Shown in pieces: positions 48,724 through 56,772 of a DNA stretch of 64,000 nt. Location: the NCBI RefSeq assembly GCF_018070045.1, contig NZ_JAGPYK010000002.1, positions 248,001 to 312,000 on the forward strand. Reading direction: 5' to 3'. A model generated the notes under the pieces. It ran no database searches and was not told the DNA's origin. It saw only the letters and a list, made by a program, of their open reading frames with translations. This DNA comes from Micromonospora sp. U21. Its GTDB lineage: Bacteria > Actinomycetota > Actinomycetes > Mycobacteriales > Micromonosporaceae. Within the stretch, counting starts at the first letter, position 1. Every line of letters starts with the position of its first letter. Made by a program: the position numbers and the translations under genes.

Positions 48724-50325
48724 GTGTGCGGCATCGCGTTGAGCATCGGCCCCGAGGCCGACCCGGCGACCTTCCGGCGGATGCTCAGCGTCCTCGCCTC
48801 CCGTGGCGAGGTCACCGAGACCCGGTCCGAGAGCGGCTTGCTGGCCGGCACCCGCCGGCTGCGGGTGGTGGACCGGGACCGGGCCGTGCAGCCGTGGACC
48901 TCGGCCGACGAGCGCTGGCTGCTCTGCTTCAACGGGGAGATATTCAACCACCGGGAGTTGCGCGCGCAGTTGACCCGGCTCGGGCAGGTGTTCCGCACGG
49001 AGAGCGACACCGAGGTGCTGCTCGCCGCGTTCGAGCAGTGGGGCGAGGCGGCGGTGACCCGGCTGCGTGGTGAGTACGCCTTCGCGGTCGTCGAGCGCGG
49101 CACCGGCCGGGCGTACCTGGCCCGCGACCCGCTCGGGGTGAAGCCGCTGTACTGGTCGCGGCGACCCGGTTGCCTGCACCTTGCCTCGGAGGTCAAGGCG
49201 CTGGTCGGGCACGGCGCCCCGATCGCCGAGGTGCCGCCCGGGCACCACGGCTGGGCGGCACCGGACGGCCACGTGCGGCTGCGCCCGTACGTGGACCTGC
49301 TCACCCTCGGCGACGGCCTGCCGGTCATCGACGACCCGGACGAGGCCGCCGTGCTCGTCCATGCCGCGCTGACCGACGCGATCCGGATGCGGGTGGAGAC
49401 CGACCTCACCGTCGGCGTGGTGCTCTCCGGCGGGTTGGACAGCTCGTTCACCCTGCGGCAGGTGCGGGACATGCACCCGAACTGCGTGGCGGTGACGGTC
49501 GGCGTGCCGGACAGCCCGGACGTGGCGTACGCGCGGCGGTTCGCCGCCGACCTCGGCGTGCCGCACGAGGTGATCGAGCTGCGCCCGCGCGACATCCGGC
49601 TGACCGACGTGCGCGAGGCGATCCGGATCTCCGAGCTGACCGAGTACGGCGACATCATCAACGCGGTGGTCTCGGTGCCGATCTTCCGGCGTCTGCGCGC
49701 GCTGGGCATCAAGGTGGTGCTCACCGGCGACGGCTCCGACGAGCTGTTCGGCGGGTACCCGATGTACCGCCAGGTCGACCCCGTCGCCTCCCGTCGGCTG
49801 TTCCTGCACCGGATCCGCAACCTGTGCCGGACCGAGTTGCAGCGGGTCGACCGGGCGGCCATGGGCCACGGTGTCGAGGCCCGGGTGCCGTTCCTCGACC
49901 TGAGCGTGGTCGAGTTGGCGATGCGCCTGCCGCTCGAGCTGAAGCTGCGCGACGGGCAGGAGAAGTGGATCGTCCGGAGGGCGTTCGCCGACGTGCTGCC
50001 CGACTACATCCGCCGGCGGCCGAAGAACCCGATGTCGTACTCCACCGGGCTGCACGAGCGGGTCCGGCTGTACAAGCCGCTCTTCGCCCGGCTGCACCGC
50101 TCGTTCGGCTACGACCTGCTGGAGCCGGTCCGCCGGGACTTCGACACCGTGCTGAGCCGGTGCGGCAACGACCTGGACCGGGCCATCGCCGACGGGCTGA
50201 GCCGGCCCGACTACACCGTCCTGGAGCACGCCCGTGACCTGGTCGGGGCGGCGAAGTGGAACGCCGCGCCGGTGGTGCGCCGGCTGGTCGCTCCCCGCCC
50301 GCCCCGCCGGTCGCCGGTCGGCTGA
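48724..50325 (+). CDS. Asparagine synthetase B-like amidotransferase
   Basis: A 533-residue glutamine-dependent amide/amide-bond synthetase. The N-terminal glutaminase domain keeps the nucleophile Cys2 (VCGIALSIG), RLRVVD, NGEIFNHRELR and the ESDTEVLL Asp. The synthetase domain has the pyrophosphatase loop VVLSGGLDSSFTLRQV and LTGDGSDELFGGYPMY. The usual HRGPD segment is replaced by SRGEV, a departure from true AsnB. Paralogues make amides or beta-lactam/amide bonds in natural products. GTG 48724 is used; the 4-nt gap couples it to the unknown protein upstream. Confidence 0.92.
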   Translation: MCGIALSIGPEADPATFRRMLSVLASRGEVTETRSESGLLAGTRRLRVVDRDRAVQPWTSADERWLLCFNGEIFNHRELRAQLTRLGQVFRTESDTEVLLAAFEQWGEAAVTRLRGEYAFAVVERGTGRAYLARDPLGVKPLYWSRRPGCLHLASEVKALVGHGAPIAEVPPGHHGWAAPDGHVRLRPYVDLLTLGDGLPVIDDPDEAAVLVHAALTDAIRMRVETDLTVGVVLSGGLDSSFTLRQVRDMHPNCVAVTVGVPDSPDVAYARRFAADLGVPHEVIELRPRDIRLTDVREAIRISELTEYGDIINAVVSVPIFRRLRALGIKVVLTGDGSDELFGGYPMYRQVDPVASRRLFLHRIRNLCRTELQRVDRAAMGHGVEARVPFLDLSVVELAMRLPLELKLRDGQEKWIVRRAFADVLPDYIRRRPKNPMSYSTGLHERVRLYKPLFARLHRSFGYDLLEPVRRDFDTVLSRCGNDLDRAIADGLSRPDYTVLEHARDLVGAAKWNAAPVVRRLVAPRPPRRSPVG

Positions 50326-50418
50326 CCGGTTACCCGACCCGTGACTCCGCACCGGCACTGACCGCACCGGGGTCAGCGCCGGGTCCGATCGCCGCCAGCA
50401 CCCGCGCGCTCGGCGGGC

Positions 50419-50424
50419 CAGGCT
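50419..50424 (+). promoter_or_regulatory. Weak leaderless -10 box CAGGCT
   Basis: CAGGCT is 6 nt before ATG 50431. The string CCAGGCTGGACGG is also found directly upstream of the start at 39862 on the other strand. Confidence 0.4.
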
Positions 50425-50430
50425 GGACGG

Positions 50431-50904
50431 ATGACGAACACCATCACGTTCCGCGTCCGCGCCCTGCCGGCCGCGGTGCTCGACACCGTCCGCCGCACCA
50501 GTCGCGACGCCGCCGACCAACCCGTCGAGGCGCTCCCCGCCGGTGGCGGGGAACCCCTGCGCTGCTGCCTGACCGATGCCGAGGCGGGGGAGGCGCTGCT
50601 CCTCTTCGGGTACGCGCCGCCGGTGGCCGCCGGGCCGTACCGGGAAATCGGCCCGGTCTTCGCGCACGCCACCGCCTGCCCGGGTCCGGACCGGGCGGCC
50701 GGCCATCCGCCGGCCTGGCGGGGGCGACCCCAGGTCCTGCGGGCGTACGACCGGAGGGGCCGGATCCATGGCGGCCGGCTGCACGACGGCACCGACCCGG
50801 AGGCGGTGATCGCCGAGCTGTTCGCGGACCCGGCGGTGCACCACCTGCACAGCCGCAACGTGGTGTACGGCTGCTTCATGTTCGCCGTGGAGCGGGCGAC
50901 GTAG
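50431..50904 (+). CDS. DUF1203-family protein
   Basis: A 157-residue soluble protein: FRVRALPAAVLDTVRRTSRD, then GEALLLFGYAPPVAAGPYRE and EIGPVFAHATACPGPDRA, VLRAYDRRGRIHGGRLHDGT and VHHLHSRNVVYGCFMF. The LLLFGYxPP...PYxExGPVFxHxxxC pattern is the DUF1203 signature; function unknown. The conserved His and Cys residues suggest a metal or redox role, but this is inference. Possibly the last gene of the AsnB locus, although it has its own weak promoter. Confidence 0.88.
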   Translation: MTNTITFRVRALPAAVLDTVRRTSRDAADQPVEALPAGGGEPLRCCLTDAEAGEALLLFGYAPPVAAGPYREIGPVFAHATACPGPDRAAGHPPAWRGRPQVLRAYDRRGRIHGGRLHDGTDPEAVIAELFADPAVHHLHSRNVVYGCFMFAVERAT

Positions 50905-50925
50905 CTCCGCTCAGGGGACCGGCGG

Positions 50926-51090
50926 TCAGCTCGCCAGCAGCAGCGCGCCGACCGCGGCGAGCGTGCCGGTGACCGCGAGCACGGCGCTGGTCACCACGAA
51001 CCGGGTCACCGGCACCGCCACCCCGGCCGCCCGGCACCGCTCGAACCACAGCAGGGTGCGGGCGGGCGGCGCGCCGACGGCAGGTTTCAC
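50926..51090 (-). CDS. Small membrane protein (54 aa), possibly a transporter remnant
   Basis: From GTG 51090 the frame reads VKPAVGAPPARTLLWFERCR, then AAGVAVPVTRFVVTSAVLAV and TGTLAAVGALLLAS, ending at TGA 50926. One C-terminal membrane helix follows a basic loop. The shape is that of the last helix of an ArsB/SLC13-type permease (xxRTLLWxxxCRxxGVxVPxxxF). It could be a real small protein or a leftover 3' end; a stop two codons before the GTG argues against a longer frame. Codon use is normal. Confidence 0.5.
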   Translation of the reverse strand: MKPAVGAPPARTLLWFERCRAAGVAVPVTRFVVTSAVLAVTGTLAAVGALLLAS

Positions 51091-51241
51091 GTCGGGTCAC
51101 GCTGGCACAATGTCCGACCGGCCGCCTCCGCTGCGGCCGCCTTGGTAACCGGTCCCACCAGCATGGGTGCCGTCCACGCTGGTCGGAGAGACACCGACGG
51201 GATCACGCTGGGCGGGAACCCGACAGACGGTACCGGCGCGG

Positions 51242-51270
51242 TGGACAACCGTCGATCAGTCCCATAGCGT
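51242..51270 (+). promoter_or_regulatory. Sigma-A-type promoter
   Basis: TGGACA (51242-51247) and TAGCGT (51265-51270) are separated by the ideal 17 bp. The start codon ATG 51280 is 9 nt after the -10 and has no ribosome binding site, so a leaderless or near-leaderless mRNA is likely. Confidence 0.68.
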
Positions 51271-51279
51271 CCAACGGGT

Positions 51280-52290
51280 ATGCGCAGGACCCTGCCGGCC
51301 GTCACGACGGCCCTGCTGCTCGCCCTCACCTCCTGCACCACGCCGAAGTCCGGAGGGCCACCGCCCACCGGGCCGCCGCCGACGCCCGCGGTCACGCCGA
51401 CCGCCTCCCGGCAGGACGCCGCCCAGGCCGAGCAGACCATGGCCAGCTTGCGCCGGGTGGACGACCTGCCGCTGTACGAGATGACCTACGTCGGGGCGTA
51501 CGACCCCACGGTGGGCACCGACGCGACCCCGCCCAGCCCGTTCGGCTGCTCGCTGTTCGTCGCCGCGGGCGACCCGGCCCGCCCGGTGTTCGCCCGCAAC
51601 TTCGACTGGGACGCCAACCCGGCGCTGGTGCTGCGGACCGATCCGCCGGACGGCTACGCGGCCGTCTCGCTGGTCGACATCTCCTACCTCGGGGTCGGCG
51701 CGGACCCGGCCGGTGACCGGCGGCTGCTCAACGCGCCGCTGCTGCCCTTCGACGGGATGAACGAGCGGGGCCTCGCGGTGGGTTTGGCCGCGGACGACGC
51801 GGCGACGGTCCGCCCCGATCCGGGCAAGCCGACCGTCGGTTCGGTACGGATCCTGCGGCTGGTGCTGGACCGGGCCGCCACGGTCGACGAGGCGGTCGCC
51901 GTGTTCACCCGGCACAACCTCGACTTCGACGGCGGGCCGGCACTGCACTACCTGCTGGCCGACGCGACCGGGGCGTCGGCCGTGATCGAGTTCGTTGATG
52001 GTGAGCTGCGGGTGGAGCGGGGCACGGGCGGCTGGCAGGCGCTGACCAACGTGCCGGTGGCCGGGGTTCCCGAACAGCGTCGTCGCGAGGACCACCGGTA
52101 CGGGCAGATCGCCGCCGCGCTGACCGAGGCCGGCGGGGTGCTGGACGCCACCGCGGCACACCGGGTGCTCGCCGCCGTCCGGCAGGGGCACACCCGCTGG
52201 TCGGTGACGTACGGCCTGCGCAGCGGCGAGGTCCGGCTGGTCACCGCGACCGGTGGCGGCGAGCGGCGCTACCAGCTGCCGATGAGCTGA
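51280..52290 (+). CDS. Lipoprotein of the linear amide C-N hydrolase/acyltransferase (Ntn) type
   Basis: A 336-residue lipoprotein (lipobox LLALTSC at about 14-19, followed by a Pro/Thr linker GGPPPTGPPPTPAVTP). The mature domain resembles choloylglycine hydrolase/C45 peptidase-type Ntn enzymes: PFGCSLFVAAGDPARPVFAR with a candidate nucleophile Cys, FARNFDWDANPALV, LLPFDGMNERGLAVGLAADD, and LLADATGASAVIEFVDG. In this superfamily the Cys becomes N-terminal by self-cleavage; here the Cys lies deep in the chain, so processing is needed. Outer-surface amide hydrolysis is inferred. Confidence 0.85.
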   Translation: MRRTLPAVTTALLLALTSCTTPKSGGPPPTGPPPTPAVTPTASRQDAAQAEQTMASLRRVDDLPLYEMTYVGAYDPTVGTDATPPSPFGCSLFVAAGDPARPVFARNFDWDANPALVLRTDPPDGYAAVSLVDISYLGVGADPAGDRRLLNAPLLPFDGMNERGLAVGLAADDAATVRPDPGKPTVGSVRILRLVLDRAATVDEAVAVFTRHNLDFDGGPALHYLLADATGASAVIEFVDGELRVERGTGGWQALTNVPVAGVPEQRRREDHRYGQIAAALTEAGGVLDATAAHRVLAAVRQGHTRWSVTYGLRSGEVRLVTATGGGERRYQLPMS

Positions 52291-52319
52291 CGTCCCCGGC
52301 GCACGCGCCCTGCGACGTG

Positions 52320-52358
52320 GCCGGGCCCGGCCCCCGGAGATCGGGGACCGGGCCCGGC
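52320..52358. terminator. Bidirectional terminator
   Basis: GCCGGGCCCGGCCCC pairs with GGGGACCGGGCCCGGC (one bulge) around a 7-nt loop, between the convergent lipoprotein and LVIVD-repeat genes. Confidence 0.75.
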
Positions 52359-52394
52359 GTCGTGCTCGGTGCCTGTCAGTTCAGTGCTCGGTGC

Positions 52395-53840
52395 CTACCA
52401 GCTCAGGTAGCTGGGCTGGGTCTGCACGTTGAGCTCCTTGTACTTGACCAGCTTGGCCGACCAGGTGCGCCAGTCGTTCAGCTCCAGGACGTCCAGGCCC
52501 TTCACCATGTCGTTCGAGTAGATGTGCCCGTTGTAGTAGTACGCGGACCAGGTGCCACCGCCGACGAACGTGTCGGCCGACAGCGGCCCGCGCTCCCAGA
52601 AGGCGATCTCCTTCGGGTTGGACGAGTCGGTGAAGTCCCAGACCGAGATGCCGCCCTGGTACCACGCCTGGACCATGATGTCCCGCCCGAGCACCGGGAT
52701 CAGCGAGCCGTTGTGCGCCACGCAGTTCTCGGTGTCCGCGTTGTTGCGGGGGATCTTGTAGTAGCTGCGGAAGTGCATCGTCCGAGCGTCACCGCGACCG
52801 GTGATGTCGTAGATGGCGTCCGCGCCCCGGTTCGGGCCGATGGCCTCGTTGCAGGTCGCCGCGCCGCCGCCACCCAGCTCGTCGGTGAAGATCACCTTGG
52901 TGCCGGCGTTGTTGAACGTGGCCGAGTGCCAGAACGCGAAGTTGACCGTGTCGCGCACTCGGTTGATCACCCGGGGCGCCTCCCGGTCGCGGATGTCGAG
53001 CAGGATGCCGTCACCCATGCACGCGCCGGCGGCCAGGTCCTTGGCCGGGTAGACGGTGATGTCGTGGCAGCCGGTGGTCGCCGACCCGGTCCCACTGCCC
53101 GGGAAACCGCCGTCCGGGAAGAGGTTCGGGGCCGCGATCACCGAGGCGTCGGTCGGCTTCTTCACCGGCACCTTGATGATGGAGATCGAGTCGTGCGGCG
53201 GCTGGCAGTCCGGGAACTCGGCCCGCGGGCTGTACGACGAGACGTACAGGTAGACCGTCTTGCTGCTCTTGCCCGGCACCAGGGTGTGGGTGTGCGAGCC
53301 GCAGGCGGTCTCCACGGACTTCACGTACCGCGGGTTGGCCTTGTTCTTGATGTCGAAGACCTTGATGCCCTCCCAGGACCCCTTCACGTCCGCCCCCTGC
53401 GCCGTGCTGTTGCAGGAGTCGTCGCTGCGGGACGAGTCGGTGGAGAGGAAGAGCAGGTCACCGTGGACGGAGATGTCATTCTGCGACCCCGGGCAGAGGA
53501 CCCGGGACACGACCTTCGGCGCACTGGGCCGCGAGATGTCGTAGATGACGAAGCCGTTGTAGTTGCCGGCGAACGCGTACTTGCCCTGGAAGGCGATGTC
53601 GCTGTTGGTCGCGTCCAGGGGAGCGACCTTGGGCACGTTGGCGATCTGGCGCAGGTTGGGGCTGCTCACGATCTCGTCGACGCCGGGGATGGTGTTCGCG
53701 GCGGCGGTCGTCGGAGCCGACTGCGACGCGACCTGAGCGTTGCTTGCCGGGGCGACGAGGACGCTGGCGACGAGCAGCCCGGTCGCGGCGAGGCCGACGA
53801 TCCGGAGTTGTCGTAACCGTGGCATGTGGAGTCTGATCAT
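52395..53840 (-). CDS. Secreted LVIVD-repeat beta-propeller protein
   Basis: A 481-residue exported protein (signal MIRLHMPRLRQLRIVGLAAT...APASNAQ). The mature part is a propeller of LVIVD-like repeats: NGFVIYDISRPSAPKVVSRV, GIKVFDIKNKANPRYVKSVE, ILLDIRDREAPRVINRVRD and ISVWDFTDSSNPKEIAFWER. It contains several His/Cys pairs (ETACGSHTHTLV, TTGCHDITVY) that may bind a metal. Homologues often neighbour DUF305 proteins, as here. ATG 53840 was chosen over MPRL (53825) because GAAGGG lies about 9 nt upstream. A CRP-type site lies in the shared divergent promoter. Confidence 0.9.
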   Translation of the reverse strand: MIRLHMPRLRQLRIVGLAATGLLVASVLVAPASNAQVASQSAPTTAAANTIPGVDEIVSSPNLRQIANVPKVAPLDATNSDIAFQGKYAFAGNYNGFVIYDISRPSAPKVVSRVLCPGSQNDISVHGDLLFLSTDSSRSDDSCNSTAQGADVKGSWEGIKVFDIKNKANPRYVKSVETACGSHTHTLVPGKSSKTVYLYVSSYSPRAEFPDCQPPHDSISIIKVPVKKPTDASVIAAPNLFPDGGFPGSGTGSATTGCHDITVYPAKDLAAGACMGDGILLDIRDREAPRVINRVRDTVNFAFWHSATFNNAGTKVIFTDELGGGGAATCNEAIGPNRGADAIYDITGRGDARTMHFRSYYKIPRNNADTENCVAHNGSLIPVLGRDIMVQAWYQGGISVWDFTDSSNPKEIAFWERGPLSADTFVGGGTWSAYYYNGHIYSNDMVKGLDVLELNDWRTWSAKLVKYKELNVQTQPSYLSW

Positions 53841-53900
53841 CGGCGAGGCCCTTCGCAAGGGGGAGACGATGGTCGACACCTTACCGCCGGATGAAGAGCA

Positions 53901-53924
53901 TCGATGTGACCTGGGTCACATCGA
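53901..53924. promoter_or_regulatory. CRP-type palindrome in a divergent promoter
   Basis: TCGATGTGACC and GGTCACATCGA are perfect 11-bp arms around TG; the core reads TGTGA-N6-TCACA with no mismatch. It lies between the LVIVD-repeat (-) and DUF305 (+) genes, so one regulator could set both. A TAGCAT -10-like box for the plus gene is at 53943-53948. Confidence 0.8.
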
Positions 53925-53978
53925 ACCGTTCTCCTCAATGGATAGCATCGCGATGACCTCGACCCCAGGGAGTGGCCC

Positions 53979-54680
53979 ATGACCAGTCGGCGCACACGGA
54001 CCCTTGCGGTCGTCACACTGACGCTCGTGCTGGCGCTGGTGGCGTTCGTTCTGGTCCGCGCAGGCGGCGACCACGAAACGGGCGCCGCGCAGCCGGTCTC
54101 CGCACCTGCCACCTCGACACCGGCGGCCAGCCCCGTTCCCACCGACCTGACCGTCATCGTGCCCGGCCGTCCGGGCGAGTCGGCGACCACCCGCCCGGCC
54201 CACGAGGTCCGCGACGCGGGCCCGGCCCCGCACAACTCGTTGGACGTCATGTACGTCCGGATGATGATCCCGCACCACGCGCAGGCTCTGGAGATGGCGG
54301 AGCTCGCCCCCGACCGCGCCGCCGACCCGGACGTCCGCGCCCTCGCTGAGCGGATCCGGGCCAGCCAGGGGCCGGAGATGGGCATGATGCGCGGCTGGCT
54401 GCAGACCCGCGGCCTCTCGCCCGAGGCCCAGGGGCACGACCACGGCACCATGCGGGGCATGCAGTCGCCGGAAGCCATGCGGCAGTTGGCCGCCGCCCGC
54501 GGCGCCGACTTCGACCGTCTCTTCGTCCGGATGATGACCGAACACCACCAGGGCGCCATCGAGATTTCCACCGACCTGCTCAAGGTCGGCTCCGACCTGA
54601 CGCTCAACGAGTTCGCCAACTCGGTCGCCACCGAGCAGACCGTCGAGATCGACCGCATGCGCGAGGTCCTCGGCAACTGA
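53979..54680 (+). CDS. Secreted DUF305 protein
   Basis: A 233-residue exported protein with an N-terminal signal anchor (TLAVVTLTLVLALVAFVLVR), a Pro/Thr/Ala linker and a DUF305 domain: DVMYVRMMIPHHAQALEMAE and DRLFVRMMTEHHQGAIEIST, each with the MM-x-x-HH motif typical of the family, linked by a Met/His-rich loop (GMMRGWLQTRGLSPEAQGHD). DUF305 proteins are ferritin-like and tied to copper or metal handling. AGGGAG lies 7 nt before ATG 53979. It is divergent from the LVIVD-repeat gene. Confidence 0.92.
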   Translation: MTSRRTRTLAVVTLTLVLALVAFVLVRAGGDHETGAAQPVSAPATSTPAASPVPTDLTVIVPGRPGESATTRPAHEVRDAGPAPHNSLDVMYVRMMIPHHAQALEMAELAPDRAADPDVRALAERIRASQGPEMGMMRGWLQTRGLSPEAQGHDHGTMRGMQSPEAMRQLAAARGADFDRLFVRMMTEHHQGAIEISTDLLKVGSDLTLNEFANSVATEQTVEIDRMREVLGN

Positions 54681-54744
54681 GCCCGCCCGCCCGGCAGCTC
54701 GGGCCCGCACGCACGGCGCCCGGGAGATGAGGCCGCTCGGCACG

Positions 54745-54750
54745 TACGCT
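54745..54750 (+). promoter_or_regulatory. Leaderless -10 box TACGCT
   Basis: TACGCT ends 8 nt before GTG 54759, with no ribosome binding site. The nearer GTG at 54753 would overlap the promoter region. Confidence 0.5.
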
Positions 54751-54758
54751 GGGTGACC

Positions 54759-55964
54759 GTGAGACGCACGATGTTCGGTCGCCCGCTGCGCGGCGTCGCC
54801 TTCGACGTGGCCGTCTCCGGCCTGGTGGTGCTCGTCGGCCTGGCCGGCGCGGCGAACCAGCCGGGCGGCTGGGCCGCCACGCTGGTCGGCGCGGGGATGG
54901 CGGTCGCGCTGCTGTTCCGCCGCTCGCACCCGGGCGCGGTGACCGTGGTGGTCGCGGTGCTCGCCCTGGTCCAGGTGATCGCCCAGTGGGGTCCGCTCCC
55001 CTTCGACGTCGCCGTCCTGATCGCGCTCTACAGCGTGGTGAAGTACGGCGAACGGCTGCGCGACGGCGTGCTCGCGGGTGCTGTCGCCGCCGTGGGGGTG
55101 CTGCTCGCCGCCGCGCAGACCCAGGGCGTCATCGACTGGTGGGTGACCGCGCTGTGGTACGCGCTGGTCACCGGCGCGGTCTGGCTGTTCGCGCTGAACG
55201 TCCGGACCCGCCGCCTCTACGTGGTGAGCCTGGAGGAGCGGGCCAGCACGCTGGAGCGTGAGCGCGAGGCCGAGTCCCGCGCGGCGGTCGCCGAGGAGCG
55301 CACCCGGATCGCCCGCGAGCTGCACGACGTGGTGGCGCACAGCATGGCGGTGATGATCGTCCAGGCGGACGGCGCGCGGTTCATGCTGGACCGCGACCCC
55401 GAGCAGGCGCGTACCGCCGTCAAGGTCGTCGCCGACACCGGCCGGCAGGCCCTGGAGGAGATGCGGCGGCTCGTCGGCGTCCTGCGCGACGCCGGCCCGA
55501 CCGGAGCGGGCGGGCCCGTGGTGGCCGCCGACCCGGAACACCGCCGGCTGGCCCTGGCCGAGCTGCCCGACCTGCTGGCCCGGTTCCGCGACGCCGGGCT
55601 GCTCATCCGGCACACCGTCGACGGCGAGCCACCGGCGCTCCCACCCGGCTTGGAGTTGACCATCTACCGCGTGGTGCAGGAGGCGCTGACCAACGCGCTC
55701 AAGCACGCCGGCGTCGGTGCCGGCGTCGAGCTGACCCTGACGTACGGCGCCGACGCCGTCGTGGTCCGGGTCGTCGACGACGGTCGGGGCCGGCCGGTGG
55801 TCAGCCCGGCGCCGTCCGGCGGTCACGGTCTGCTCGGCATGCGGGAGCGGGTGACGGTGTACGACGGCAGCCTCACCGCCGGCGCCCGGCTGGCCGGGGG
55901 CTGGCAGCTCGAAGTCCGGCTGCCGCTACCGTCGGAGCCCGCAACGGAGGTGATCGCGGCATGA
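54759..55964 (+). CDS. NarL-type sensor histidine kinase
   Basis: A 401-residue kinase with about six N-terminal membrane segments (DVAVSGLVVLVGLAGAANQP, GAGMAVALLFRRSHPGAVTV, VTALWYALVTGAVWLFALNV), a coiled coil (LEERASTLEREREAESRAAV) and a HisKA_3/HATPase core: ERTRIARELHDVVAHSMAVM, IYRVVQEALTNALKHAGVGA and GGHGLLGMRERVTVYDGSL. It is coupled to the next gene by ATGA. With the downstream ABC exporter it resembles BceRS/LiaRS-like envelope-stress detoxification modules. Confidence 0.93.
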   Translation: MRRTMFGRPLRGVAFDVAVSGLVVLVGLAGAANQPGGWAATLVGAGMAVALLFRRSHPGAVTVVVAVLALVQVIAQWGPLPFDVAVLIALYSVVKYGERLRDGVLAGAVAAVGVLLAAAQTQGVIDWWVTALWYALVTGAVWLFALNVRTRRLYVVSLEERASTLEREREAESRAAVAEERTRIARELHDVVAHSMAVMIVQADGARFMLDRDPEQARTAVKVVADTGRQALEEMRRLVGVLRDAGPTGAGGPVVAADPEHRRLALAELPDLLARFRDAGLLIRHTVDGEPPALPPGLELTIYRVVQEALTNALKHAGVGAGVELTLTYGADAVVVRVVDDGRGRPVVSPAPSGGHGLLGMRERVTVYDGSLTAGARLAGGWQLEVRLPLPSEPATEVIAA

Positions 55965-56626
55965 CGGTCCGAGTGGTGATCGTGGACGACCAGGCGCTGG
56001 TGCGCGCCGGGTTCCGGATGGTGCTGGATTCCCAGCCCGACCTGGAGGTGGTCGGGGAGGCCATCGACGGCGCGGACGCGCTGCGGGTGCTCGCCCGCAC
56101 CGAGGCCGACGTGGTGGTGATGGACATCCGGATGCCGACCATGGACGGCGTGGAGGCGACCCGGCGGCTCTGCGCGGACCGGCCCGCCGGCCCTCCCCGG
56201 GTGCTGGTGCTGACCACCTTCGACACCGAGGCGGACGCGTTCGCCGCGTTGCAGGCCGGGGCGAGCGGCTTCCTGCTCAAGAACGTCCCGCCGGAGGAGC
56301 TGCTGGCCGCGATCCGGGTGGTCGCCGAGGGCGATTCGGTGGTCGCGCCCTCCATCACCCGGCGGCTGCTGGACCGGTTCGCCGGCCAGCTCGGCGCCGG
56401 CCCGACCACCGACCCCCGACTGGAGCAGCTCACCGAGCGGGAGCGGGAGGTGCTGCTGCTGGTCGCGCAGGGGCTGTCCAACGCGGAGATCGCCGCCCGG
56501 GTACACGTGGCCGAAGCGACGGTGAAGACCCACGTCGGGCGGATCCTGGCCAAGCTCCAGCTGCGCGACCGGGTCCAGGCGGTGGTGCTGGCGTACGAGA
56601 GCGGGCTGGTCACGCCCGGCGGATGA
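55961..56626 (+). CDS. NarL-type response regulator
   Basis: A 221-residue response regulator: VVIVDDQALVRAGFRMVLDS, phospho-Asp in VVVMDIRMPTMDG, FLLKNVPPEELL, and a LuxR helix-turn-helix LTEREREVLLLVAQGLSNAE, then VAEATVKTHVGRILAKLQLR. It is paired with the preceding kinase. A palindrome 7 nt after its stop is the best candidate for its binding site and would let it control the ABC exporter operon. Confidence 0.95.
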   Translation: MTVRVVIVDDQALVRAGFRMVLDSQPDLEVVGEAIDGADALRVLARTEADVVVMDIRMPTMDGVEATRRLCADRPAGPPRVLVLTTFDTEADAFAALQAGASGFLLKNVPPEELLAAIRVVAEGDSVVAPSITRRLLDRFAGQLGAGPTTDPRLEQLTEREREVLLLVAQGLSNAEIAARVHVAEATVKTHVGRILAKLQLRDRVQAVVLAYESGLVTPGG

Positions 56627-56632
56627 CCCGGC

Positions 56633-56650
56633 GTACGACCTGGGTCGTAC
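56633..56650. promoter_or_regulatory. Palindromic operator before the ABC exporter
   Basis: GTACGACC-TG-GGTCGTAC is an 18-bp palindrome with perfect 8-bp arms. Looser CGACC and GGTCG half-sites follow at about 56669-56691. A TAGCGT -10-like box is at 56729-56734. Position between the regulator and the exporter genes suggests response-regulator control. Confidence 0.65.
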
Positions 56651-56772
56651 CGCGCGGCGGGCGCACCGCGACCCGGGACGCACCCAGGTCGAGCGCGCAG
56701 GTGGAGATCGACTGACCCGCGCCGGCCATAGCGTTTCAGGGGTCCGATCCGCACCCTGACCGGGAGCCCCAC

